Below are positions 21,501 through 33,900 of a stretch of 64,000 nucleotides of DNA, in pieces. The notes beneath the pieces were generated by a model, which saw only the letters and a list, made by a program, of their open reading frames with translations, did not search any database and had not been told where the DNA came from. The position numbers were made by a program, and so were the translations under genes. Positions within the stretch are counted from its first letter, which is position 1, and each line of letters begins with the position of its first letter. Source of the DNA: Apostichopus japonicus (Eukaryota > Echinodermata > Holothuroidea > Aspidochirotida > Stichopodidae); contig NC_092568.1 of NCBI RefSeq assembly GCF_037975245.1, positions 3,496,001 to 3,560,000 of the forward strand. Direction: 5' to 3'.

Positions 21501-23609
21501 TACATCCGAAATCCCCTTTCCAACGGATTTAGAATGGGTTTATTACTTTCTGAAATGATCTATTTCTGATGTTCTTTCTTTTTTAGTTCCCACAACACAG
21601 ATGTATCCCAAAATAGATGGTTGCCAGGGTGATGATTGCCGTTTGTTTCGGAATGGTGAACTCAATTTGACATGTACAATGATTGGACGACCGGCAGTGA
21701 ATCTTACTTGGTACAATGAAATTGCGGAGGCGCCAGTGACGGACGCCACTGAACAGAGTTACAAGGACCCATTCTCAGATATGTTTGTGTCTTCTTCTAC
21801 CATCAGTGTAAAGATAGATATCGAAAACGTACACAACTTGACATGTTTCCCACGAGGTTTATCAGTTCCCGAAATGACAAAGAACGCGTCGGTTCTTTTG
21901 ATGGGACCTACAAATCTTGATAATGTATACAGGACCAAATACCTTAATATTAATGAAGACACTAGTTATAATGAGCTGCTACAAAATAGTTGTGATAGAA
22001 GAACAATGTTTATTCAAAGAGCAGAACCAAGTGGCGAGACCATTAAAATGGCAGATAGATACGATGATCATGGTCCACTTGTACTTACGTCAATGTGTCC
22101 TGAGAATAATACTTACACAAGAACTTCGATTAAGTTGCTTCGTTACAAAACACCAGATGACAGTAGTGCATCATTCGTTGAACAGTGTCAAAGTAAAGAC
22201 AACTGCATTATTGCTGCTGACGATGGTAACGCAATCTTGACATGTGCTGTCAATAACACTCGTCCTGCAGCAGAAATCTCATGGAAAGTACTCAACAGTA
22301 GTATTTCGATCATCAATATGATAGCTTCCTCGTCATGTATCTCCGATGAATGCAATTCATCTGTGACTATCCGAGTTAAAGTTATCAGCTATCACGGACT
22401 AATCGAGTATCCGCAATGTCTGAAGTGTCTTGTTACTCTCCCGGGATCTGGGTTTAGACATGAGTCGAATGTTACATTACAACTGAAAGGTAAGAAGATG
22501 TTACTGAGTGACAACATATTTAAGGGAAAAGTTAACTTGCTGTAGTATATGACCCCGAAGGCGCTGTCGACAGTTTCACGTCCTAAGAACTGAAAAAAAG
22601 TCAAATCAGAAATATATCGAAAAAGCAATGAACAGAGGAATACAGTAGAAAGTAAACAATGCAATACAAAACATATTTAATCATACGTATTCTAACTTCA
22701 AGACCACACTTACCGTCATAAACCCAACCCACGACCAGCTCTCCCCTCCCCAACCCATTCCAACCCACTGCTTACAATATCGATAGGTAAATGATGCAAC
22801 ATTAAGATCGATCACAAGAGATTAAGAGACTCATACAGCTTCGTGGTATGATCACCAGGTTTGAACAAAGAAAGGTGGCGAATAACTCTTTTGGCCAGCT
22901 TATGGGGGTAGAATGTTCTTGTGGAACAATACTTAAGATGAGGATAAACAAGAGTGAGGTAAATTGTAAGAAGAATACCTTTTGGTAAAAGGAATGTCTT
23001 AATCTGCCAATTACACCAATATTTTTGAAGATATATGACTGATGTGCTCGTGCCAAATAAGCTTACAGTAAATTATAACACCAAGAAATGTAACACTTTT
23101 GGCGGGGTCAAGCATATTACAATGAAACGTTTGTGTCTCGACACGGCGAGGGACGGAATTTTGACTTACTTTTTGATATTTTCTTTCAATGTTTAGAAAA
23201 GATATTTGGGAACGTTCTTTTTTAAATTTCATAAGCTTCAATTAGTAAGTTATGCTACAAACCAAAAGTGAATGTTTCTTATTGAATTAACATCTATATT
23301 CAAGTTTGTGGTTGATCAGTTTTGGCTCTTACCCAGTTATTAGGTACAATGATGACGTAATTGGTGTTTCGTTATTTATTCGCAGCAACTACCAGTGTAG
23401 TTACCACCAGCGAAGATACAAGTAGCACCTCGGTCACGACAAACATCCCCACTACACCGACTACACCAGACTGTCCATCTCACGCCGGAATTATCGTTAT
23501 TCTTAGTATGTTAGCGGTGATTGAATTCATTATCATCATTGTCTTTATCAGAAAAAGAACACTCTTCAGAGAAAGTATGAAAAGAGAAGCCATTGGACCA
23601 TCTCTGTAG
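15524..23609 (+). CDS. type I membrane protein with signal peptide and three Ig-like domains (493 aa, 4 coding exons)
   Basis: Model: exons 15524-15575, 16759-17061, 21587-22489 and 23386-23609. All introns are phase 1 with GT-AG borders, and the total is 1482 nt. Residues 1-17 form a signal peptide (MKIPFFLTILSHILAQ). Exon 2 encodes a V-like Ig domain with Cys40 and Trp51 but Val99 where the second cysteine is expected (DEGQFRV). Exon 3 encodes two further Ig-like domains (LNLTC...LTWY...LTCFP and AILTCAV...ISWKV) rich in N-glycosylation sites. Exon 4 gives a Thr/Ser-rich stalk, a membrane segment at about 453-474 containing Glu466, and a 19-residue basic tail without tyrosine. It is probably a cell-surface recognition or adhesion receptor; the ligand is unknown. 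All-phase-1 introns are typical of Ig-domain genes. I do not recognise an orthologue. Confidence 0.75.
15620..16115 (+). pseudogene. LINE reverse transcriptase tail inserted in intron 1 of the Ig-family gene
   Basis: The frame at 15697-16026 reads IELHWLPIRERFNYKLLLMV, then CLWNSLPEHVK before a stop. Upstream in a neighbouring frame is QRVLNTAARLVT, so an older frame break is present. After the stop come GGCGCTATATAAAAAT and an ATT repeat, a common 3' tail of L2-like elements. It is a 5'-truncated copy on the same strand as the host gene. Confidence 0.75.
17555..17613 (-). repeat. G-rich element end, opposite orientation to 9160-9235
   Basis: AAAGTGCCCTTTGATGTCGG and GATTAAAAGTGCTTCCGCCG are complements of the phrases seen at 9160-9235. 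Lies in intron 2 of the Ig-family gene. Confidence 0.65.
17842..18083. repeat. inverted repeat with ~80-bp imperfect arms
   Basis: Left arm about 17842-17924, right arm about 18000-18083. The right arm's complement shares TTGTATAGCTGCAAGGAGCA, GTTTGGATTTC, CAAGGATGGAG and TTTAGGTGATAA with the left arm. The loop of about 75 bp is unrelated. It lies in intron 2 of the Ig-family gene. A MITE or local foldback is likely. Confidence 0.85.
20408..20485 (+). pseudogene. relic copy of the 3' half of Ig exon 2
   Basis: Reads GQYRVDAILNTGGDVSTF followed by YVLVV and a GT donor. It is parallel to GQFRVDAILDAGGDVSAY at the end of exon 2. The 5' part of the domain is missing, so it cannot encode a whole Ig domain. 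It shows that the V-like exon was once duplicated between exons 2 and 3, and that the missing-cysteine state (Val in place of Cys) predates that duplication. Confidence 0.75.
21085..21337 (+). other. open segment between Ig exons, possibly an exon relic
   Basis: A frame reading AARGPEYIVTMDVPFTLSCE, then cysteine-rich residues, ends at a stop at 21334. The VPFTLSCE phrase is reminiscent of an Ig B strand, but no Trp/second-Cys pattern or donor site follows. It could be chance or a decayed domain exon. Confidence 0.2.
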
Positions 23610-23965
23610 CTTTCGACATCATCAGAGATCTTGAGTATAAGTCACCGCTCACATCGAATGTCTCTTCTCACGTTGCAATTAATATGATTGCAATAATTAT
23701 TAGCCATTTTCTTGCCAAAATCTTAAGCAGTGTCACCATTAGTCTCCATTTGAACCATTTAATCTCACACACCACTGTTTGCACTGAATCACATGTGTTC
23801 CACTTCTATGTCGTTTGATTATCCATTACATTGTTGATGTAATGTAATGTTGTCACACTGGACCATTGTTAGGACTCCAGTATGTGTGCTATTTATAATA
23901 CACCCTATACAAAATACATATAGCAAATAATTTTTTATGAACTAATAATTTAATAACACATTTAC

Positions 23966-24405
23966 ATGACGCCCTATGAGAATTTTAACTCTTTTCATAA
24001 CACTTCGGTTCAGATTCTTCAAAATCGTGCAGCTAGATTATTCCTGGGGTGTGGGCTTCGGGATGTGCATGTTACATATATTTTTGCTGAATTAAAGGTG
24101 GCTAAATGTTCGTCAACGTGCATTTTATTTCAGGAATATTCTAATGTAAATATGTGTCTACGGCCTGGCTTCAGATTACCTTACTGATTCTACTATTCTA
24201 CTGAGATATAGCCATTGATACAGAACTAGATCTAGATGCTCTAATAATGTTTTACTTGCTCCTGTTAGATCTGGGAATGGTAAAAGGTCCTTAAAATTTT
24301 CTGGAGGCAGGTCGTGGAACAGTCTTTCCCCAAATTTGAAATGCTTGCCAAATGTTAATATTTTTAAACGCAATATGAAAACTTACATATTTTGTTTAGA
24401 TGTCT
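23966..24405 (+). pseudogene. LINE reverse transcriptase tail, decayed
   Basis: One frame contains VQILQNRAARLFLGCG, and after an in-frame stop the same strand gives SGGRSWNSLSPNLK and a short tail. The QNRAAR and WNSL patterns match LINE ORF2 C-termini. It lies about 350 bp downstream of the Ig-family gene stop. Confidence 0.65.
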
Positions 24406-25071
24406 GATATTTGTTTGTCTATCTTTTTGCCGTCCTTTTTGTGCTTTTGGATGTTTACCGTTTTACTACTGCATAATATTGTATATTTATTTTGTATTGA
24501 AGGCTCCCTTGGAAGCAGTGCTTTTGCACTGAGCAAGACTACTCGCATTAAATATGACAATAAAAAAAGAAGGATAACAAAGGACCCTTTGTAAAAAAAA
24601 AAACAGAATAAATAGCGATGGCTCTTTGGATGCATGCCCAAAGTGACCTCAATGATGAAGAAAATAAATAAAAATCAGGTAGATAATAGTTCTCTATTAA
24701 TATAGGAACTGTTCTTCTAGCTCACCCACGAGGTATTATGGGGGATGGAAGTATGTCACTTTTGCATATTTTAATGGAGCGATGTTATTTTTCATCAAAT
24801 AACTGCATGATCATGAGAAACAACCCGTAACCCTCTCATACCTTAAACAACCTTCAAAACAACTGATGAAAAACATCTGTTACTGCTATGTGCATGACCA
24901 TTGTTAAGTAGCCAAGCGATAGTACAATGTCAAGTATGCAGATAATGGTATCTATAAACTTTGTCATTTGTGTTTTCCGAAGCTAAGAATTTTCCCTTTT
25001 GTTATATATGTAATTATGTATTACCAGTATAAACGCGACAGGTTAATACAGGGTTGGGTTTGCTTTCTAGT
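24406..25071. other. no gene recognised
   Basis: AT-rich sequence with short open frames only; it may contain the Ig-family gene 3' UTR remainder or LINE 3' sequence. Confidence 0.4.
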
Positions 25072-25230
25072 CACTTCGCCCAACAACCATTTCGCCCAAC
25101 TGCCATTTCGCCCAACCAGCCTGGTCATTTCGCCCAACCAGCCTGGTCATTTCGCCCAACCAGCATTGTCATTTCGCCCAACCATCATGGTCATTTCGCC
25201 CAACCGTGTTGGTCATTTCGCCCAACCTTA
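25072..25230 (+). repeat. minisatellite arm, 22-bp unit (plus orientation)
   Basis: About seven units of CATTTCGCCCAACNNN. The first two are short (16-17 bp), the rest are 22 bp. Confidence 0.92.
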
Positions 25231-25831
25231 TTTTTTACTAATATTCAGTCAGAATAATATTACTTTTTTCTATTCCACTAGTTCAATTTGATTTATTTTG
25301 GGTTAGGTTACTTCGTAATAGGTAAATAAAAAAGTGAGGTCCGCTCGATATCTCGATATCGATCGGAGTAGCTGAGCAGTTATTTCGGGTATATATGGGA
25401 GGATTACACTACTTTAGGCGAAGTTACGCATACAATGGAAGTTATATTATTATACAAACACAGGGGAATCGGTCTTCATAAAAACCTATCAAACGTAAAC
25501 ACTGATCCATTCTACTGACTAACAATTCCCGAACGTTTCCTTATTAAATTGAAAAAAATATTAAACCCGTCCGTAATATTGAATTACTATATTTAATCAA
25601 TGTAACCACTTATGTAATCACATATGTTATCAATTTAACCACGACTTCAAGTTTCCTTAATACTCGGTTCGTATCCCGTAACGTTAACATTTCCCGAACG
25701 TTTACTATATCAAACCTATCAAACCTAACCCCTAAAACACTGATCCATCCTCAAGATTCCTTAATATTCGGTTCGTATCCTGTAACGTTAACAATTCCCG
25801 AACGTTTCCTTTTGAAATATCATATTTAATC

Positions 25832-26007
25832 AAGGTTGGGCGAAATGACCAGACTGGTTGGGCGAAATGACCAGGCTGGTTGGGCGAAATGACCAGGCTG
25901 GTTGGGCGAAATGACCAGGCTGGTTGGGCGAAATGACCAGGCTGGTTGGGCGAAATGGTAAGGTTGGGCGAAATGGCAGTTGGGCGAAATGGTTGTTGGG
26001 CGAAGTG
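25832..26007 (-). repeat. minisatellite arm, 22-bp unit (minus orientation)
   Basis: About eight units of GGTTGGGCGAAATGACC. Inner units are nearly identical, and the outer two are shortened exactly as in the left arm. Confidence 0.92.
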
Positions 26008-29000
26008 TCCTGCTTCCGTTGGGCCCAGCTTTAGTTGCACAAAATCTAGCAACATGCTAGCACTAAAATCGAAGGAAAATGTACGGATTTGTCAATGAGG
26101 ACATGAGTTATAATAGCCAATATATTTTCCATCGTACCGCTGAGGGTCGCATTTGTAGCTTCTGGTCGCTGAGGGCCTGGAAAAAAATAGAGAGGTCCCT
26201 TGAGTTGAACTTTATTGTGATGTTTGTGTGACCATATGAGAGCACTGGTAACAGTTTCACAGTACCTGTTGTGGCGAATCAGGGCTCATGTTAAGATATT
26301 TTAACACATTCTTGCTGTTGATCTATTTTATCAGTTTACAGAGTAGTTACTGTATCTTATACGAGCATCGGGAGGTGATGGACTGTATGGCGCCTCCGCT
26401 TCCATTTTGTGACTTCATGACTTCAATATGTCACTGTTTGATATTAGCTCTTTTGTATAAAGAGTGGTGCCCCATAGCGTAGGCTACTGCCCCGTGGACA
26501 CCGTGTATGGTGTCGAAGGGAGCGCGGCTTAGGGTTGGGTGGGGGGGGGGTACGAGGGGGTGTTTAAACTGACAATAGTTCATCTCTGGTAAGAGAATGA
26601 TCCGAAAACGGGCAACTTGGAGGTAGAAGTTGCACCTAGATTGTTTACGGCCGCGACTCCACTGTGAACCGCAGTTTTGGGTGAGTCTATTTGCCGGGAA
26701 TAGTTTTTAATCAGCGTACACTCGTCATTAGTAACAGTAGCATATATCAGTTTGTTCAAAACAGCCAAATGTAGGGCCCTGCACGTGCCAGGTTACTCGC
26801 TTAATCCGACCCTGATTTGAGTGTGTAACTATGGAATAACGGCAATTTCCACTCTGGCACAGTAATGACACTGCATTTATTGATCACTGACCCCCACCCC
26901 ACCCCACCCCACCGTCCCACCCACCCCACCCACCCCAACCACCCCTATAAAAACAGAAGGAGAGAATTAAGTAATGTTACAGCAGGCCTTCATTTATTTT
27001 GCATACTAGAATGTAAACACGTCTCGTTTGCTATGAAAATTGCACCTTTTGTTATGATTACTTCACTCGCAGGGACAAATGTTTCATCGATGTTTCTAGA
27101 TTTTCAAATATAAAACCATTCTGGATTCGTGCCCCATCTTGGTCAACATTCCGTTATTTAAATTCATTTTATTACATTTCCGTTGTGTTACCAACAGTTT
27201 TCGATAATATCTGATAGGCTTGTTATGTCGGTATATGGACAATATTCATCATATATCAGGGGCATAACTGTGCCGGTGCGGCCTCACAAGGCCCAGGCCA
27301 CAGGGGGGGGGGGGGCAGTGACAAGTATAAACCCATCTGCATAAGCATAATATTAATATTAACGGTGCAGTCAGTAAACCAAACGGGCACTGATCTATCT
27401 AGATATCCAGATGTGCACGTTCTTTATTCTGCTGTCTGGCAAAATGCGATCAGTACAGTAACGTCACGTAGGACTACTGTCTAAGGTCCCTTGGAAATTT
27501 TTAATCATTATATGGGCCCTTCAATCGAATATCTAACATTCTAGGTAGGAAACTCTACCCACCCTAGAAGTGTAACGTTCTCCACAGACCACGGCCGTAC
27601 ATGAGACTAGACGTATTGTGTGTGTGCCTACCCCTGGCAACATCCAACACCTGTGAATACATATTTTATTCATATACAGGCTATTTTGCTGTATCATTAA
27701 GTACATGTATGTGTGTATTGAGGATCAAATCAGAAGAAGGGACAATAGCAGTACTTTGACTTGTACCATTGTGTAGTTTTCTTCTATTGTGCAGTTATTT
27801 TCAATATGCTTCTCATGGTTTTTATTTGATTATACTCCGTAATTAAAATTTTCTGTTTAATGATTATCGAAGCACTAGAAACATATCTATTACATATTTG
27901 CTTACTTACACTAGATGCACTCCACGTACTCACATTTGAAATGAAAGGAAAATGTGACGTGAAAGTAAATAAGAAGGAAGATAATAGTTTAAACCAAACC
28001 AGGTGTCTTTCTCTTTTCAAGTCTATCCACAAATTACACAGGACAAAACCCATGTTTTTTTTGAGAGTCACATGAGAACTAAAATTGAAATCAATGTAAC
28101 CGACATAAAACGGTGTGGAAATCAAAGGTGGGTCGATGACGTCACCGTTGTTTCTGTCACCATTTCGAAGGTTAACTGTGTAGACATGACAAACAGACAG
28201 ACGGACATATTTAAAATCATCTGATTTATCTCGACATTGATCACACAACGAACAAGAAGACTTTGGAGCTGCAGTGTCATCATATTTCGTTGTAAGTATA
28301 CTTTTCGTTTGGCTCTTACCTCTTGTAGCGTATGTTTGAAATACTTTATTTTGTCTTTTTTTCCCCTTCTCGTTTAATTTTTCTTCTGTCATTTTTCATT
28401 TTTATTGAAATTTGATCTCTCTTAAATTACCTGTCGTACTTCAATGAAGCTTTCTGTTTTTTTTGTTCTTTTCATATAAACTGACGTCGCTAGCTTTAAC
28501 AACAACATTTCTGCTTCTTAGTGTTTTATATATGTTGCTTTCCTACTGCACTTAATGCTCGGTTATTTCTGTATTATCAAAAGATGATAAGAAAAATTGA
28601 ATTAAGAACTGAGTTTCATCAAAACTCAATTACTACAACACTTATTATTTTACGTAGTTATTCTAAGAAGTGGGATATTTGCGCGTCAGTTTGTAACATT
28701 CATTATAGGTTGGAAGTTGGATCAATTCTGTTCTGCTTCAAATTTGATACATTAGGCTACTTTAACAAGTGGGGTAAATAATTGTTTAAATTGATTTTAT
28801 CAGTCGCAAAATACAAATATTTCATTTTTTTAATCCTCCGAATAAAAACAACATCAGTTTGTCTTGCAAATCGATTTGGTCAGTCTATTTTTCTTTATTT
28901 AGTCGTTATTTAGATCAATTGTACACCGTAGCTTTATCTTGATTTATGTCCGGAACGATGAAATTATACTGACTTTTTTGACAAATGTACAGATTGTAGA

Positions 29001-29105
29001 CATAAATAATCAATATTGGAGAATGCTGGTCATCTATGATATATTCAATATAATTTGGTTAAAACCGAACTTTTGATTGGCTTTCGTCAAAATCCAGCTT
29101 GAAAC
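26008..29105. other. no firm gene; simple repeats and element ends
   Basis: Contains a C/A-rich run at about 26889-26942 and a G-rich element end near 27249-27317 (GGGGCATAACTG... then a G run). A single weak exon candidate lies at 28022-28224. A 202-codon frame on the minus strand (27784-28392) has no recognisable domain. Confidence 0.45.
28022..28224 (+). other. weak candidate exon, unknown product
   Basis: A strong acceptor (CTCTTTTCAAG) precedes a frame that runs to TGA at 28222. It includes the phrases VYPQITQDKTHVF and VTVVSVTISKVNCVD. The second is loosely reminiscent of an Ig-domain strand, and the start recalls MYPKIDG of the upstream Ig gene. No matching partner exon was found. It could be a relic of an Ig-family exon or chance. 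Confidence 0.2.
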
Positions 29106-29111
29106 CCAATT

Positions 29112-29470
29112 CAGCAGTGGCGTAGTAAGGTACTTTTGAGTGGGGGCGCTGAAGACTGATGGCCGGCCTGGGGGAGGGGTCTAAGGGGAGGGGGTGTCCC
29201 CCTCCTCTTTGGATTTTTTTTGCATTTCCAGGTAGCCTCAGATGCAATTTGGTGCAATATAGCACACTTCAACACCCACTCCATTTTGTAAACTTAATTT
29301 TGTATTTTCACCAGGCCTTAGATGCAATTTGGTGCTCCAAATGAGATTTTTTTTCTCATTTGGAAATGAAAAAGGGGTTTTCTGACTTGCGAAGCGGAAT
29401 GATACTTCCGCCCCTCCACATGTTTCACTGGGGGCTGGCGCCCCCAGCCCCCCGGTTCCTACGCCCTTGC
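29112..29470. mobile_element. short G-rich non-autonomous element
   Basis: Bounded by AGTGGCGTAGTAAGG on the left and GGTTCCTACGCCCTTG on the right, which are roughly complementary (GGCGTAG core). The interior carries two copies of the phrase AGATGCAATTTGGTGC and long G/C blocks, with no coding capacity. It resembles the other G-rich elements here but differs in sequence. Target duplication not identified. Confidence 0.5.
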
Positions 29471-30953
29471 AATTCAGAACATTGAAAGCAAAAGCTAAGA
29501 AGTCCTTCTTTTGACGCATGACAGAAATACAGAGGCAGCACCATTTTGTACTGGGGCGGTTGAGCTGGAATGTTATGTCGTCGAGCGGGAAGGTTTAGTA
29601 AAATAGGAAAGTGGCATGTTCCGTTTGAGAAATTTCAGCCCCCCCTCCCCCCTAACATAAGTATATGTGGTTGTGCCATTTTCCAGAGGATGGGTTGAGC
29701 TATTGTGAAAGGAGCTAAGACAACATGAGTTTATTTCCTCGCCTCCTAGCAACATCAGATTTGAGGCAACATGAAATCTGACCAAAAAAGAACAAAAGAC
29801 AACCTCAATGTTACTGGAACTTTGGGACGTAACAATAAGCCCAGCTTGCAGAACACGACCACAGAAATTACATATAAAACTGAATCGAAACTTAAGAAAG
29901 TGCGTTTAATAAACGTGTCAAACGTCGGTGTTTAGTTGTTTACAAACATTGATGTTGTATTCTCATTTTGCAACAAAGGCTTGCGGACAACACCTGCTAC
30001 GATATTTCAACCTTGGGTGTTTGTCGTAAACACAATGTTTGTTAAATGTTATCACGAAATATTTCGATTTTACAGTTTCTCTAAATTTGGATCTCAAACA
30101 TGCAAGGACACAGCGACACTCAGTAAAAACATCTGTTTGGTTTGGGCTTAACCAATACTTTTCTCTGGTAACTGACAGTGTTAAGTGTTCATTGTTGATC
30201 TCTTTAACGCCTAACGATCGATTAGGTGTGAATGCTTGAAACACAATAGTTGTACGAATAACACCCAATAGGCTGGCCTTGTCAAAATTGTTGAATTTAA
30301 TTGGTATCGACTTCCGAACTGTTATTTTGGGTATATAAGACCGACAGTGTTTTATCTGTCTTGTTCAACATGTTCATTTTCCTTGCAAAATTTGTTCATT
30401 TTCGTTACTTCATGATATGGATACCAACATTGACTTATGCTTATGCTATGCTTTAAGCAAATCCAAGTAATGTTAAGTAAATTATAAACTTAGTAAAAGA
30501 ATGTTCTTTTGGTCAAATTTCTCTGTAAAATGCATCCTCTCGATATTGATACTAGTAGATCTATAGATAGCTGCATCCAGTGTGTATATATATAATTCTA
30601 TAAACTAATTAATATTGATATTTTTTTTGACAAAATTATTTTGAAAAGTTATGAAAAAAATATTCGGTGTTATTTTATGTAGCAAAAAACATGTAGAAAC
30701 TGTGAAAAAACTAATGTTAACAACATCGTGAGCAAACTGCACTCTCGATTGTCTTGGCAACCAAATGCTCGAAAACATTCGCTCTTATTTGATATAAAGG
30801 TTATAAAAAAAGGTTTTTACAATAGACAATTAAAATAATCAGCACCACAAGAAGCTAAAAGACAAGTTTGGCTATCTTTTATATAATCAGGTTAACTTTA
30901 TTTCAACGAGGTCGTACACATCTGGACCAAGGGGAAGACACGATCGCAGTACG
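29471..30953. other. upstream region of peroxidase gene 1
   Basis: No coding exon recognised. A TATATAAG match sits at 30332-30339, about 615 bp before the first coding ATG. Any promoter there would imply a long or spliced 5' UTR. Confidence 0.4.
30332..30339 (+). promoter_or_regulatory. candidate TATA box upstream of peroxidase gene 1
   Basis: TATATAAG in the context GGGTATATAAGACC. Transcription would start near 30365, leaving about 590 nt to the ATG at 30954. This is a motif match only. Confidence 0.35.
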
Positions 30954-33900
30954 ATGGCTGCTACAAGGTACGTTCTTTGGGTAAATTTCACTGTCATTCC
31001 GAATAAAAGTAAAACACAAATATGACAGTTAGAAAGGAAGACATTATGCCAGTTACTGATTGAGGACGTCGTATTTTAAAATGAATGAAATCATTTAGGC
31101 AAATGATACCTTTACTTTAGAACCAGACACATGTACACTATTGCAAACCACGATCAAATTTCATCGCGGTTTGGTTGGGATAAATTGATCTCATTTTTTC
31201 GGTATCGAATGCATGTGCAGATTGAATTCAAACTCTCACAAACTTGTATCGTATATACAAGCTATATATACAAACTGTTGTGGAAAATTCGAACCCAAAC
31301 ACTAAAGGTAGTTGTTATTTTTCCTTCGACCGAATAAAAAGAAATGGCTAATAAAGGGTTGTCTATTTTCTTGTAAATTTATGTGAAACAATACAGAGTA
31401 AATTAGTAACGAAGCAAGTTTCATAGTTTCAAGTTTCGATGTCACAGCGACGTCAGAGAATGAACCTGTGGCGTTTTCACAATGAAGTCTTTTCCCCTTT
31501 TCCCAAGGCAAATCTCCAAATGAAAAGCATAGAGGTATTGATACGTAGAAATATTTATAGTATATATTTTTTATTCTAAGCTATCTCTCTGTAAGTTGTG
31601 ATGGATGTTTTACCAAATGCATGTACAGTTTTCGGATTTGCGGACGTTCCATCAAATATGCTAAAAAAACACACACATTAACAATGACGTGTTCCGATTT
31701 TGCAAACAAATATTTGCATATGTATTCGTCAAATTAATTCTCCTGTTCCGAGCTTTACTTGATGTGAGATAAAATTACAATGAAAAACGTGGATTCTTCT
31801 TCAAGTTGAAAACATTTTTTAGGCCAGATCGATAGAAGTTTCTTAACATGTCTTATGCCACCATGAGATTGCATGCGATGACAAAAGTCTGCGGATACAA
31901 ACATTTTGCAATCTTTTGTGTATTGATGTCGGATTACATTTCTTTTCCAGTCATTAATGTTTCATGACTATTAAGATAACACCATGCTGAATAACATCCA
32001 TCCATCCATCCATCCATCCATCCATCCATCCATCCATCCATCCATCCATCCATCCATCCATCCATCCATCCATCCATCCATCCATCCATCCATCCATCCA
32101 TCCATCCATCCATCCATCCATCCATCCATCCATCCATCCATCCATCCATCCATCCATCCATCCATCCATCCATCCATCCATCCATCCATCCATCCATCCA
32201 TCCATCCATCCATCCATCCATCCATCCATCCATCCATCCATCCATCCATCCATCCATCCATCCATCCATCCATCCATCCATCCATCCATCCATCCATCCA
32301 TCCATCCATCCATCCATCCATCCATCCATCCATCCATCCATCCATCCATCCATCCATCCATCCATCCATCCATCCATCCATCCATCCATCCATCCATCCA
32401 TCCATCCATCCATCCATCCATCCATCCATCCATCCATCCATCCATCCATCCATCCATCCATCCATCCATCCATCCATCCATCCATCCATCCATCCATCCA
32501 TCCATCCATCCATCCATCCATCCATCCATCCATCCATCCATCCATCCATCCATCCATCCATCCATCCATCCATCCATCCATCCATCCATCCATCCATCCA
32601 TCCATCCATCCATCCATCCATCCATCCATCCATCCATCCATCCATCCATCCATCCATCCATCCATCCATCCATCCATCCATCCATCCATCCATCCATCCA
32701 TCCATCCATCCATCCATCCATCCATCCATCCATCCATCCATCCATCCATCCATCCATCCATCCATCCATCCATCCATCCATCCATCCATCCATCCATCCA
32801 TCCATCCATCAGTCATTCAATCATTCAATCATTCATTTTGCAGGTGTGTCCTTCTTGCAGCTCTGCTGGTTGCAGGATTAAGCTTCATTTTCGCGTACGA
32901 AGACGATAATGATCAAGGTAAAATGAAACAGTAAAAATATGCTACATTAGTCCTAAAGGTTAATCAGGGGAAAGGGGGAGGTTCCAGACCGTCTGTAAGG
33001 CAGACGAAATCAACACAGCCACTCCCCTCAAAATCAGTCGGGGAAAAGTTGGAATATGCCACCCTCCCCTATCCCACCTTTGAAATCCCGTGCACGTCAC
33101 TAATCAAGCTTACTTCAAAGCAAACTTGTTCGGTTCTAAAGCCTTTCTTGTTTCTCCTTGTTCGAATGCAGAACTTGGAAGTCAAATGTTCAGTAGAAGC
33201 TCTCAACAAGTTTTAGCAAGATTTTCGAGTGATGAGATGCGTCATGTTCGCAATCGCAGAGGAACAGCTGAAGAAACTAGTCAGGCGTTTCTTGACGCCG
33301 TCTTGTCAATTGAAAGAGCTCAGAGAAAGTTGGCTGACCCTGACATAGATGAAGACGAAAGGGAGTAAGTTCGACCGTAGTATGTTTTATACATATCGTA
33401 AAAGTGTCTGGATTAGATATTACTATGAAAATAGCAATTCTCTACATATTTTACTTAACCGACGTTCTTTTACTTACTTTTACACATACTCTACATATTA
33501 TATCAACTAATGATATTCTTGACAACTGTCTAAGTCCCTGGTATTCAAAGTGAGATCTTCAAAAAGCACAATTAATCAAAATGAAAAGGTGGTGGGGAGT
33601 TAAATCCTCCCCGCTGACACATTCACCAGGCCCACATCAACCCCACTGGGGCCTCGCCAAGATGATTACGGTGAACAATAGGGTCATCAAAGCAAACCAG
33701 TTTAAATACCAGGGCTCTCAATGTTCAGACGTCCATCGAGCTCTCGAATAGGGTTTGAAAATATACAAGACGTCTTGGTTGAGAGGTGAATGCGAGTGTA
33801 GTTAGGTTTTGTTCAAATACAAGTTCTCGTTTCATTTAGGCAGACAATGGAAATGGTAATTCCACGCAAAAGTCCTTACTTTGAATGACAAGAGAAGAAC

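Larger units (their letters stand above)
25072..26007. mobile_element. 936-bp miniature foldback element with minisatellite arms
   Basis: Left arm 25072-25230 and right arm 25832-26007 are complementary arrays built on a 22-bp unit containing TTTCGCCCAACCAGCCTGG. Both outer ends begin with the identical irregular order CACTTCGCCCAACAACC, then CATTTCGCCCAACTGCC, before the regular units start. That argues for a true terminal inverted repeat rather than independent expansion. The interior has no gene and holds diverged copies of a unit containing GGTTCGTATCC and AACATTTCCCGAACGTTT. I see no clear flanking direct repeat. Confidence 0.8.

Noticed and set aside
25072-26007. CRISPR-like regularly spaced repeats
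   Set aside because: The units are contiguous minisatellite copies without unique spacers, occur as an inverted pair, and the genome is animal.
27784-28392. 202-codon minus-strand ORF
   Set aside because: No recognisable domain, biased AT-rich translation, no splice or promoter context. Probably chance, antisense to the weak exon candidate.
31934-32934. Long ORFs on both strands (HPSI and MDGW repeat proteins, 281-316 codons)
   Set aside because: They are translations of the (CATC)n microsatellite, which has no stop in any frame. The array lies inside intron 1 of peroxidase 1.
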